Assembly: GCF_004210375.1 (NCBI RefSeq) | Contig: NC_134829.1 | Span: 22,894,034 to 22,958,033, forward strand | Source: Tachypleus tridentatus | Taxonomy: Eukaryota > Arthropoda > Merostomata > Xiphosura > Limulidae | DNA length: 64,000 nucleotides | Reading direction: 5' to 3' | Part shown: piece after piece, positions 1 to 10,739 of the stretch | Position numbering within the stretch: position 1 is the first letter of the stretch | Layout: every line of letters starts with the position of its first letter | Made by a program: the position numbers and the translations under genes | Notes under the pieces: generated by a model | The model's database searches: none | What the model was told of the DNA's origin: nothing | Seen by the model: only the letters and a program-made list of their open reading frames with translations

Positions 1-260
1 TTTCATTTGTATTTTTAATTCAATACGAGATGTTGTACATCCCATTTGTATTTTTAATTAAATATAATTTTTTTCTATGTTTCATTTGTATTTTTAATTC
101 AGTACGAGATGTTGTACATCCCACTTGTATTTTTAATCCGGTGTGAGTCATTGTAAACCACCATTCGTATTTTTAGCTCAGTATTATTTGTTGTACCTTC
201 AAGTTCTATTTCTAATTAGGTATCTGTCGTTGTACCTCCCATTTATATTTCTCAAAAACA
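1..260. repeat. Minisatellite, ~40-bp unit
   Basis: About six to seven diverged units of roughly 40 bp share the core TTTGTATTTTTAATTCAGTA followed by a TTGTAC-containing stretch. A related array lies at 24,750-25,070. The unique DNA after each array (260-500 and 25,070-25,340) is also similar, so the two arrays belong to a duplicated block. Confidence 0.8.
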
Positions 261-499
261 ATTTAATATACAAATAATAATAGATTCTTAGTAACGATTG
301 TTACAAAAAGTTAATAGAAATAATAATTTATATAGGTTTGTAAAACTAACAAACAATGTTGAGCTTTCTTGTGAGCGGGAACGACCTTGAAAAATTGTGG
401 ACGGTTCAAGACGAGCTAATTAATTTTTGAGTTGGTGTAGGTACAATTCAGTTAACTAGGAGCTATCTAGTTATTCACAATCCTCGCTTTTCACCGTTG

Positions 500-1099
500 A
501 AGATATGTAATGACATGATTAATGGATAACAGGCTCTAACATTCTCCAAAATCAGCATATGACACATGACAAGTTCTAACATTCCTCCATAGCTGCACAT
601 AATCCATGTAAATCTCTCTTCAATTACTGGCCATGATTCATGTTTAATAGGTTTTAAGTCTCATCAGTACTTTCATATGATACAGGTTGAATAACTTTTA
701 ACATTTCTTAACACAAACACATGATACAAACTTAACAGACTGCCTACTGAAATAATGGCGTCCTTTCTGACATCTCTGTTAATTCACTATAGAAATAAGA
801 GAGTACTCTCGATGACCACAGATCTTTACTTTCTCCATTAGAGATCTAGAAACTAATTAATTGCTGATAAAGAATGTTTAACTCATTATTGTACAAAAAC
901 CTGCTTATTCTTATGTTTTAAACACTTGTTTTTACGAAAGATCGAAATAAACCAGAACTATAGTTACTTGTTGTAATTTGTTATACATCAAAATAGACCC
1001 ATTAAGGGGCTCTTTAGACCACTTTTTATAAGGATCTAAGCTTACAAATGCTTTCCTCCCACATTACCTTTGCTGTAGAATAAGTTTAAAGGCTTAACA
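500..1099. other. Unique AT-rich DNA, no gene seen
   Basis: There is no ORF of note and no recognised repeat. It ends at the outer edge of an hAT-type terminal inverted repeat at 1,100. Confidence 0.5.
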
Positions 1100-1790
1100 C
1101 AGGGCATCTCAAACTTTATAGACCTGCTGAGCTTCGCGTCATAAAGAATAAAACATTCTGAGGTCTCGGTAAAAAAGATGCACTAAAAGTAGAAACAATC
1201 GGTCACTAGCAGCAGATAAAGTTTACTTCAAGATTTTAGAATATAAATTTATAACAAATATACATATTTAAAGAAAAAATTTTTACTCCTGCTTTCTTGT
1301 TCAAAAATATCTGCTTGCGAAATTTATATCAGTAAAAGTACAGTGTACTTATTTATTTATTAGTGGTTCGGGTGAGCTTGCTTTTGTTCATAAAGTAGTT
1401 CAATGTTTGGAGTTTTGGTAGTTACATGTAAGGGCAAATCATCTCCAATATTTAAACTGCTTCTAAATTTGGTATTTGTAGCTGTACACAGTGAAAACGT
1501 TTGTTCACAAAGATATGTTGTTGCGAAACGCATCAAAATTATCAAAGCTCTGTTACTTATTTCAATGTATTCCATGGCTATTTGAATCCAAAATGGTATA
1601 ATTTCTTCATGCTGAAATTTTGTGTTTAGGGTATAATTAATTGAAATTTCTATTAGACTTCTTTCTCTTTCAAAGGCAAATCGTTACTATTTGCACAATC
1701 AACAAAGGGATTTTGAATCCACAGTAATTTTTCCAAATGAGGATGAAAATTTCACTCCAATGTTCAGCTTAAGTTGAAGCGGAATATTAG
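1100..1790 (-). pseudogene. hAT transposase C-terminal fragment (ZBED5-like)
   Basis: The ORF at 1360-1575 on the minus strand encodes an hAT dimerisation-region motif: ISNRAL, then FATTYLCEQTFS, then TKFRSSLNIGDDL. This corresponds to the 'P-x-T-x-x-C-E...F-S...T-K-x-R-x-x-L' signature of hAT/ZBED5-like proteins. The left end at 1100 begins CAGGGCATCTCAAACTTT, which looks like an hAT terminal repeat. The coding part stops at about 1,790, where satellite DNA begins, so the catalytic region is missing. A longer homologous copy lies at 10,740-12,990. It is a dead fragment. Confidence 0.7.
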
Positions 1791-1804
1791 AATAAATTGT
1801 TTAC

Positions 1805-3275
1805 CCTCTTCGATATCGGTACTTAGGACAAAATTCTTTACACACTTCAATATCGGTACGTGAGACTAAATCATTTTCACACTTCAATATCGGTACATTG
1901 CACAAAATTTTTAAACACTTACATATCAGTATAATAGACTAAACTGTTTAAACACTTCTATATTGGTACGTTAGACCAATGTGTTTACACACTTCTCTTT
2001 CGATACATTGGACAAATTGTTTACACAATTCTATTTCGGTGTATTACACTGAATTGCTTAATACTTTTATATCAATTCATTGGAATAAATATATTCAACA
2101 CTTTTATATCGTTGCTTTGAACAAATTCTTTACACTCTTCTGTATTATGCATCAGACTAAACAGTATAAACACTTTATCGTTACATTGGACTAAATTGTT
2201 TAAACACTTCCATAACTTTATATTCCAATTAAGTATTTACACATTTCTATATCAAAACAATCGAATAAATTATTTAAACAATTCTATATCGGAACATTAG
2301 ACCATAATGTTTACAAACTTCTCTATCGGTACATTAGAGTAAATTGTTGACACAGTTCTATATCTTTCCAATGGACTAAATTGTTTAAAAACTTCCATAT
2401 TGGCGATTGGGAAAAATTATTAACAAACACTTCTATATCGGTACAATGGGCTAAATTATTTAAACAGTTCTATATCGGTATACATTAAACAAAATTGTTC
2501 AAACACTTCTATGTGGGTACATTTGACTAAACAGTCTAAATACGTCTACATCGGTATATTAGACTAACTTTGTACACCCTTCTATATCGGTGCAGTAGAC
2601 TAAATTGTTAGCACACCTATTTGTGAATTGAACTAAATTTTATAACACTTCTGTATCGGTGCAGTGCACATATTCTTTACACACTTCTATATCAGTACAA
2701 TAGACTAAATTGTTTACACATATTTTATATCGGTAGATTGAACTTACGTTTTTACACACATCTATATCAGTGCATTGCACTAAAATATTTCCACACTACT
2801 ATATTTGTGCACTGGACTCAATTGTTTACACACTTCTATATCGCTGTAAAGGATAGGTTCTTTACACACTTTCACATCGGTATATTGAACTGAATTGTTT
2901 AAACATTTCTATATCGATGTATTCCACAAATTCTTTACAGACTTATATATCGGTACTTTAAATTAAATTGTTACGGACTTCTTCATCGGTACTTTAGAAA
3001 AATGTTTTATTTATTTCTACATCGCCGAAAGCGACTAAACTGTTTAAACATATCTATATATGTACATTAAACTGAATTTTTCACATTTCTGTATCGGTGC
3101 ATTCGACTAAATTATTTCAAGTCTTCTATATCAATGTATAGAACAAATTATTTACACACACTACTATGTTGGTAAAATAGATTAAATTGTTTCAAAACCT
3201 ATATATCGGTACATTAGACTAAATTGTTTTCACAAATCTATATCGGTACATTGAACTAAATTATTTAACACCCAC
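1805..3275. repeat. Satellite array, ~37-bp unit (block 1)
   Basis: About 40 diverged tandem units read roughly CACTTCTATATCGGTACATT then GGACTAAATTGTTTAAA. Units differ by substitutions and small indels. Short ORFs here, such as 1979-2194, are read-through of the repeat and not genes. Confidence 0.9.
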
Positions 3276-3436
3276 ATATACACATACAGATAAATACTGT
3301 AGCTAGTCCAAACGTTCAATCACATCCTAAGCAGGGAAAGATATTTCTATTTATTTAATTTCTTAACAATTTTGCGCAAAACTACTGCGTACAACATTAT
3401 CTAGCTTTCTTCAATAACCATCATCTTCTGTTAAGT

Positions 3437-4745
3437 TATTTTTATTGGAGGGAGTAAGGGATTTACAACCACTTATGGCTCTCAAAGTGTAAAGGGCGTT
3501 TATGCAGCAGGTGTTGAACCATAAATCTTTGGATGCACATTCTTGACACGTTAACCACTAGATCACGCGCTTTATTCTCGACACAAAAATCGAAAAAAAA
3601 GAGTAGTTAAACAAGATTTGTTTGAAGGAGACAATAACTTCATGTTTAATACTGAAGAATGATGAAGATATGTGTTGTGTTTTCTTCAGACAATTGCATT
3701 ATGCTTTAGATATGCAGAAGGAACAGTCTTCAAATTTACATGGGGAAATCATTAACTCCAGCTTCTCCTACAAAGTAAAGATTTATTTAAAATGTATAAT
3801 AAAAGTTCATATTTTATAGTTAATATAGTTTGTATGATGGAATAGTATTTTCAGTGTTACCGTTTACTGAGGTTAGATTCGTATTTGTTTTGTTTTCTTT
3901 ATCAGAACAGAGATTTTCCTTCGTTATAAGAGAAGGAAATAACGCTGGCAGAGAACTTATACCTTTGTCGGCACCAACAAAAGTCTATGGCCATACGAAA
4001 CGCCAATCGTCAAACACCTAAAGCTGAAACTGAAGCTTAGAGCAGCTGAAATTTCCGGAATCGACATCAGCAATAAATAATGTATAACGCTTGTAGTTTC
4101 TTTTAATGTTACACTTGATAGATCAATGATACAGTAAACATTCTGAGTTTATTATGTATTGATATAAAAAACGCAATATATAATCTTGATTTCTTTATAA
4201 TAAAAAGTTGCATATCTAAATATATGTGTTTTTCTGCTAAATTGAAAAGTTCAAATGGTTTGAACTAAAGCAATGCAATCAGTCTCCTTTTTATCTAACT
4301 GTTACTGAAATATATGTTCAACCAAATAAGTTAATATACAAAAGTTCTATCAACAGTTGATTAGTAACAGTAGGTTAGTTGTGATAATTAGTTGAAATAT
4401 TAATTTTTGTCAAACCACTTTCTAAGTTGGATTTACCTTATTCTCAAACCCAAAGACATACGAAACACACTTTTTTGTAACGTGAACTAAAACACTGTTT
4501 TCAGTTTTATTTCTATATGGTTTTATATACTAACTGTTTTTCTTAAAAGCAAAGGAAATCAATAAGCTTATTCTGCTCTGCCCAACAGAAGTACGAATAC
4601 AAGTGTCGTAAGCGAGAAGTGGAGAGGGAGAAAAAGTCACAGAAAAATACCATAATTATGTACACAAGAACCGTAACATACATCAATACGTTAAATGATA
4701 GAAAGAACAAAAACACATTTCCATGAGAGACCAATACACTAAATT
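3437..4745. repeat. Segmental duplication copy A
   Basis: The DNA from GGAGGGAGTA (near 3,450) to the next satellite is clearly similar to segment B (from about 16,635) and segment C (from about 28,400). Shared landmarks are ATTTACAACCACTTAT, AATAATGAAGATAT, GGAAATCATTA, the peptide exon at 3,906 and the CAATAAATAATGTA polyA region. Copy A matches C to its very end (4,300-4,740 against 29,480-29,900). It lacks the upstream promoter and signal-peptide exon present in B and C. Confidence 0.85.
3906..4021 (+). pseudogene. Orphan second exon of cationic-peptide gene (copy A)
   Basis: An acceptor (TTTCTTTATCAG) is followed by an open exon ending in TAA at 4019-4021. Read in the same phase as copy B, it gives about 38 residues containing RFSFVIREGNN, then GRELIPLSAPT, then YGHTKR. 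These align with RLPLYYQRNK, GKELTPLQAPT and GHTKR in copy B. An AATAAA signal follows at 4072-4077. No signal-peptide exon or promoter is found upstream, because the segment boundary and satellite DNA lie there. It can therefore only be expressed if joined to another exon. The exon is open in all copies except C, which suggests some past constraint. The product family is not known to me. Confidence 0.5.
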
Positions 4746-4975
4746 CTATATCTGTACATAAGAATAAATTGTTTAAACACTTCTATATAAGTACTTAGAA
4801 TTAAATTGTTTGTACACTTCTATAGCGGTAAATAGGACAAAATTCTTTACAAACATCAGTGCGGTACAGGAAACTAAATCGTTTACACACTTCAATATTG
4901 GTACATTGCACAAAATTATTTAAACACTTATATGTCAGTATAATACATTAAACTGTTCACAAGTTCTGAGTAGCA
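4735..4975. repeat. Satellite array, ~37-bp unit (block 2)
   Basis: About six units of the same CACTTCTATAT-containing satellite separate segment A from the Jockey-like gag remnant. Confidence 0.85.
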
Positions 4976-4984
4976 ATCTTCAAC

Positions 4985-6180
4985 AACTGTAACAACTGTT
5001 GTACCTAATTTTCTATGTTACATTCTTTTTCAGACAAACCTTTAGAGCAAATATCTCCCTTTTTCATTCAGAATGATCTAGGGGGAATTGCTAGCTTTCC
5101 AAAGTCACTAACGAAACTTCTATCTGGTGATATATTGGTGGAAACATCTTCATCTCAACAGAGTGAACTCCTCTTCCATTCAAAGTCGATAGCGTATATA
5201 CCTATTGAGGTTACACCTCATGCTGCTTTGAATTAATCACAAGGAGGTATTGTTGAGACGGATTTGAAAAACATTCTGGAGGTGAAAATTTTCACTGGTT
5301 TCTCCACCCAAAGAGTAGCTGCAGTGAAGCATATCTCCACTAGCAAAGATGGAATTACGATGCCGACCAATGTCCTCATTCTGACATTTATATCACCACG
5401 TCTACCTTCCAACTTTAAGGCAGGTTATCCTAATTGCAGGGTTCGGTCATGCATTCCACATACTCTCAGATGTTTCCAGTGTCAGCAGTTCTGTTACTCC
5501 AATAAGTTATGTCGTGGCTCCATGACGTGTGTATGTTACGTTAACAAAAACCACGATGCCTATGAGTGTGAAACGGACCCTCATTGCGTACATTGCAATG
5601 GCTCTCACCCACTTACTTTCGTTCTTGCACTAAAAGATGGAAGAAAAAGAGGTGTAGCGTTTGAAAACGATTCATAACATAACTTAATCTAAGGATCGGA
5701 AGTTGCTGTCTACCACTTCAACTCAGTCGTATGCTGCTGCAATTCGTTCTACTACTACAGTGGGAGTGCAGACAAATCTCTCTGTGCCTCCAAAAGAATC
5801 GTTCTTAAACCAAATAAAATATCTTTTGACCTTCATGTTTAAAAAGTTAATGAATCAACTTCAACACCCATCTCTGTCTCTAACATACATTACAAAAAAA
5901 CCCAAGATGCACTTCCTTTGATTCCGGGTACAGGCATTTCCTTAGGTACATCGTCTTCTTCCACTCCAAGATGCAAAACGATCATTCGTTTATGTCCTCA
6001 CTCGCTGGAATCCTCGTCGTATAGCAAAGACCTGTCCAATTGACCCAGGGTAGGATCCATGAGGTCGATAGTCGTTTCTGAAATAAAGACAGTAAAGAAA
6101 AAAAGATGTGGTCGTAAACAGAAGGGTTCTTTACCCAATTCGCCTACACATAAATAAAAATGGCCACTTTGATACAATAA
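4985..6180 (+). pseudogene. Jockey-like retrotransposon ORF1 (gag), degraded
   Basis: ORF fragments at 5015-5236, 5264-5677 and 5703-5921 read in order as a non-LTR gag protein. The second piece carries the zinc-knuckle region: CFQCQQFCYSNKLC, then CVCYVNKNHDAYEC, then CVHCNGSHP. In box 1 the histidine position is tyrosine, and box 2 lacks one residue between its first two cysteines. A serine-rich and then lysine/arginine-rich tail (KKKRCGRKQK) follows to about 6,180. Stops and frameshifts break it at least three times. It continues into the ORF2 endonuclease at 6,382 once the insertion at 6,195-6,369 is removed. Confidence 0.75.
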
Positions 6181-6182
6181 AA

Positions 6183-6381
6183 CTGTCGAGATTTTCTTTA
6201 TATGCAAAAACGGCTCGTTTGGGTTGAGAAAATATTTTACATAGAAGATCACCTGACGATGACCGAAGAAGATCGAAACGTTGTTCGCTCTTCTATGTAA
6301 AATATTTTCTCAACCCAAACGAGCCGTTTTTGCATATAAATTTCTCAACAAGTGGGTTTCTCGACATCACTGTCGAGATTT
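6183..6381. mobile_element. Palindromic Penelope-type insertion with 12-bp TSD
   Basis: A 175-bp insert (6,195-6,369) is flanked by the direct repeat CTGTCGAGATTT at 6183-6194 and 6370-6381. Inside, a perfect 52-bp inverted repeat (6197-6248 and 6289-6340) encloses a 40-nt loop holding CTGACGATGACCGAAG and GATCGAAACGTTG. The right arm and its extension (TTTCTCAACAAGTGGG) recur at 28,650-28,725. I infer that this is an end fragment of a Penelope-like element inserted with a partial inverted duplication. It interrupts the Jockey element exactly at the start of its endonuclease. Confidence 0.75.
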
Positions 6382-6870
6382 ACGTTCTAATCTGGATGAC
6401 ATCAAAACACTAATTGCATTCTACCATCTGTATGTCTTTCCTTACAGGAAACATTTCTTAAACTTGCTGACACAGTCACCTTTCGGGTATTTTCTTTGTA
6501 CAGATCACAACATATCTCTTTTCAATGCTGGTTCCTATACTTATTTTCACACCCAATATGTCCTTTAACACTATTGATTTCTCAGTATGCTCCCTTCACT
6601 GTTCTCCCATTTGTTATGGAGGATTGACAATAATCCACGAGGCAGTGATAATTTTCCTATAATTTTGAGAGAGACTGGCCGTGGTCAATGCCACCCGACC
6701 TGCGAGCCCCGATGAAAGCTGGATAAAGCAGACTTACCCTCTTTCACTTCAATCACAGAATTATATCCTGCCATCACTTGTAAGCCACCAGTACACAATT
6801 GTGTGTCAGCAGTAATTGACTGTATTATACAAGCAGCTCCTCAATGTGACGATCAATCCCACTATTCGTT
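6382..6870 (+). pseudogene. Jockey-like ORF2 endonuclease fragment
   Basis: The reading begins LRSNLDDIKTLIAFYH (the start of an APE-type endonuclease after the WNCRGL motif, whose W codon is now TAA). It jumps to CTDHNISLFNAGSYTYFH and ends with NPRGSDNFPIILRETGRGQ, the GSDHFPI motif. About 120 residues in the middle are missing, and stops are present. It is truncated at about 6,870 by a SINE fragment, so the reverse transcriptase of this plus-strand copy is absent. Confidence 0.7.
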
Positions 6871-6997
6871 TGTAAAGAGTATTCCAAGAATTGGCGGTGG
6901 GTGGCTGCCTTCACTCTAGTCTGACACTGCAAAATTAGGAACGACTAGCGCAGATTGCCCTCGTGCAGCTTTTTGCGAAATTCAAAACAAAACAAAC
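6845..6997 (+). mobile_element. tRNA-SINE, 5'-truncated
   Basis: The body and tail of the window's main SINE are present (GGCGGTGGGTGGC, then a tail of AATTCAAAACAAAACAAAC). The tRNA-like head is missing, and so is part of the body (GATGACTAGCTG). Confidence 0.85.
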
Positions 6998-7575
6998 TTA
7001 ATCAACTAAATCGTAAAGCCTTAATGGACAGTTTTGATGTAAGTTCTTTCTTCGCAGAAGTACCAACCACTTATACCTGCAATATAGCTATAAAACTTTA
7101 TATCTTAGACCTCACTCCATTGATACACATCCCTAGCAACAAATTTGTAAATGTTATAGAATTCACTAACGCCCAAACTAATTTTATGTTCAATGACAAA
7201 AACTACCTACAAATAAATGGCCAAAGTATGAGGAATACGGTTCTTGCCAACATTTTCATGGCACAGATGGAATCTCAGGCGATGAATTCAGCCTTACACC
7301 TACCCCTATACTGGTACAGGCATGTTGACGATACAATTCTTGGATTCACATCTACAGAACACACACTTATTTTCTTCAACCAACTTGATTCTATATACCA
7401 CAACTAAATAGCATTTCTCAATTTCGAGGTCACAAAATCCCATATAACATTCGAAACAGAAATCCATATAAAAATAACACAATACTTCATCGACATCTAC
7501 AAATTTCCTCATCAACAAAAAGACAATAAGAAATCCCAAGATACAACAAGCTACGACGGCACGATGGAAAAATGT
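6998..7575 (+). pseudogene. Penelope-like reverse transcriptase fragment
   Basis: The ORF at 6955-7407 contains LMDSFDVSSFFAEVP (the first catalytic Asp region), TNFMFNDKNY, VLANIFMAQMES and WYRHVDDTILGF (the YVDD box with Y changed to H). After a stop the reading continues as IAFLNFEVTKSHITFETEIH. This order is characteristic of Penelope-like RTs. The glycine-rich SMGSPLGP motif is reduced to SMRNT. No GIY-YIG endonuclease is visible. The fragment is dead. Confidence 0.75.
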
Positions 7576-10378
7576 GGGCTATTGTGACCGGAATCTCACA
7601 CGAAACACATATTGGTTCATTAGTATCAGATAAACGAATACGATGAATAATAAAACTTTGACCAATAAGTAGTCTAGTTAGAAAACTTCCTCTCTCCAAT
7701 CCTTACGAAAGCAAGACAGACCAAAAGAAACTGAAAGTGGATTGGGAAAAGCTTGTTATCTCGTGGCTCACTCCATGTTGACTGTCAAAAGACAAAGAGT
7801 AAAGCCTTGAATACAAGACAATGGTCCATGTATGGGACAAACACGGCCGTGGTAGCACCAGAGCAGATGGAGTTAGTTGCAATATGATCGAGCTTGTTCT
7901 CACGAAGGCCAGCGAGGCCGGATATGTAAAAGATCTGGATAGAAATGAAAGATCAACATAAATGGGATAGTCGGTTTTGAATATCAATTAGACCAGAGCG
8001 AGAACTAACGTGAAACAGTTGCAAGGCCAGTAGAGAATTAAGTGAGTTGGAATGAATAGTACAATCGGTGTACTGTATAGCTTTTATATGATCTAGAACA
8101 ATAACAATGGCGTACAATTCGGCAATGACCAGAGAAAATGTTGCGGGGATCCTGTGTGCAACCACCAAACCACAACATACCATGACAGGACCAACAGAAT
8201 CACGTGATTTCAAACCATCGATATAAATAGGAATTAAAGGATTGAGCATGGTAATAAGCCATAGCAGGATGGACTGACCAGTGAAAACAGCATCGTCATT
8301 CAAAAACAAACTCAATTCAGACAGCTGCACTTGGATACAAAAGCCAAATGAAATGATAGAAGCCCGTCTATTCTGATGAGGAAGAAAAACAACCCCAGGA
8401 AGAATGTTGTGATAAATATTGAAATTTTGAAGTATACAGTAAAGACAGTTGCAAATGGCAGATGTGCAGAGGAAAGTCTTTAGACACTGTTTACAAACTC
8501 TGGACGGGAAAAGTTTTGAAAGCCAACATCTTCAAGGCTGAGGTCCTGACAGAGTCATAGACCAGAGAATGTTATTCCAGTTTTGATCAAATGAGGGTAC
8601 GATATATCTTCAGCATAGAACCTCATTCTGCTCCCCAAGAGGTGAAAGAGAAGACCTTGAGGATATCCAGTGCCCTTCTACACTTGACGTGTAGTTGCTT
8701 GATGTGTGGAATAAAAGTCAGCTTACAGTCAAATGTAAGCCTCAAGAACTTTGCCTTAGAGACAAATGGAAGCATTAATTCATTGAGACAGACCTCAGGA
8801 TAAGAGTCAAAACCTCTTTGGTGGCAAAAGTTCATACAAATGGTTTTAGAAAGAGAAAATGTGTAACTCTTTATTTTGGTTCACTTCAATAAACCACTGA
8901 GGGCAGCCCATAGCTGCCGCTCAACAAACATCATGCTCGACAACTGACATGATATGTGGAAGTCATTGACATAGAATATGTTTGTTACTGTAGGAAGGAG
9001 TTGTCCACTTATGGCAATAATCGTTATACTGAAAAGTGTGACGAAAGAACTGGAAAATGTCAAACTCACACAAACTTGGAATCGCTGGTCCAATAGAAAC
9101 TTTTTCATAAAAATGGGCAAATGGCCGAGCAACCCATATCAGTAAAGGTTTTACAAAATATCATAACTTCACGTAGTATCATTAGTATCATAAACCTTCT
9201 CAAAGTCAAAAATTATAAAAACAAGATGCTGCCATTTGAAAAATGCTTCCCTGATTCACGTTTCAAGTCAAATCACGTGGTTCATGGTGTTGTGTTGTCA
9301 TTGGAACACACATTGGGTGGGCGATAGGAGATTCTTTAATTCGAGAAACCAAAGAAGATGAGCATTAACCATCCTCCTTAAGATATTGCAAAAATAGCTG
9401 GTCAAAGCAATTGGACAGTAGTATGAAGGAATTTGAGGTTCCTTCCAAGGCTTAGAAGAAGGGAGGACAATAGCCAAGTGCTAAGCATCACCAAAAGTAT
9501 TCTTCTGCCCGATTTGGTTAAAATACGTCCAGACGAATAGCAAGAGAGAGATGGCACAGCATCTAGAAGTGAATGACATCTGGTCTGACTGAAGTACTCC
9601 CAGACCAATGAAGAGCAAGCTTGAGTTCTATCAGTCTCAAGGGGCGATTAAAGTCATAGAGACGATCAGCAATAAAAAAAGAGGTGACTGCTCTGCCTGA
9701 GGATTAATGGCTATGAAGGTTGGGATGAAGCAGAAGTGCTAAATGTACTAAAAAATCTTTCTTCGAGAGTATCAACGAAGCTCCAGGCAACAGCTTCTTC
9801 CTGGCCATCAGAGAGCAAGATTGAAAGAGATCAGAAGCATATTATTCACTTACCTACCAAACTTGTCACAATAGACTTTGGAATTGGTGGTAAAATAAAT
9901 GTTGGTTGTGAATTTAATCTACGATTCCTTCTGGATTTGACACTTTACCTATCAAACAAGTGCACGGACTATCTGAAAATGAAATTCAATTTGGAAATGT
10001 GGGATACATACGAAAGGTATCCTACACTCGTTTTTGAGTCTTACATGCCGTGTTAGAAACAAAATTCCACCACTGAGTAGGATATAATGGAAAACGTTTC
10101 GAGATTTTATGAAAAGACTGAGCAAAAGCTTGGACAATACAATCAGTTACTGAGGTAACATAATCGTTTATCAGTAGCTTACAGACAAGCTTACTTAAAG
10201 CTGTGAGAGAACAGTGAAAGAGAACCAGTTGTCCTGGTCCAATTTCCACCAAGGAAGGCGAGACGGGTGGTATCAACCATGGTCAGGCTCTCTAATATGA
10301 TACGAAAATGATCACTTCCCTCTGGGTCTCCAAGAAAAGCGAGAGAAAAGTGAAGGGGAGCATAGAGGGTATTTTTTC
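7576..10378 (-). pseudogene. Jockey-like retrotransposon ORF2, degraded
   Basis: On the minus strand, from 10,378 down to about 7,580, the domains occur in correct order. First is the endonuclease end (EGSDHFRIILES near 10,330). The RT follows: CPIALTS-type motif near 9,410, FDFEKVYD near 9,200, and YVND at 8,962-8,973 where active elements have YVDD. Then come the thumb (KFLRLTFDCKLTFIPHIK, 8,750), RNase H (YIDGLKSRD and AELYAI, 8,330-7,953) and the C-terminal zinc-like CVSC region (7,610). Many frameshifts and the mutated catalytic Asp make it inactive. It is 5'-truncated and runs opposite to the gag copy at 4,985. Confidence 0.8.
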
Positions 10379-10605
10379 TTTGTTTGTTTGTTTGTTTAAA
10401 TTTCACGCAAAGTTACACCAGGGCTATTTGTGCTCGCTGTCATTAATTTAGCAGTGTAAGCCTACAAGGAAAGCATCTAGTCATTTCCACATACTGCTAA
10501 CTTTGGGATACTCTTTTACCAACGATTAGTCGGATTGACAGACACATTGTAACACTCCCACCTCTGAAAGAGCGAGCATGTTGAGTGTGACAAGAATTCC
10601 AAAAA
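10379..10605 (-). mobile_element. tRNA-SINE (diverged)
   Basis: It starts with (TTTG)n and TTTAAATTTCACGCAAAGTTAC and runs to a worn head near 10,600. It abuts the truncated 5' end of the Jockey copy. Many substitutions mark it as old. Confidence 0.8.
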
Positions 10606-10739
10606 TTTTGAAGAAAAACATTATAAAGGTTCTGAGATATTTAGAACTTCTAATCAAAATAAAAAAATTTAGCTAATACAGATTTAATCATCTTTTTCAT
10701 TCTACCAAATCAGCGCATGATAGAGAAGGCTTAATATTC

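Noticed and set aside
1979..2194. ORFs in satellite DNA (also 17,728; 20,844; 21,337; 22,332; 32,659)
   Set aside because: Their residues repeat with the satellite period (HTSISVHWTKL-type words). They are read-through, not genes.
9736..10056. 106-aa plus-strand ORF
   Set aside because: Antisense to the Jockey ORF2 remnant. The homologous fragment at 22,676 does not keep it open.
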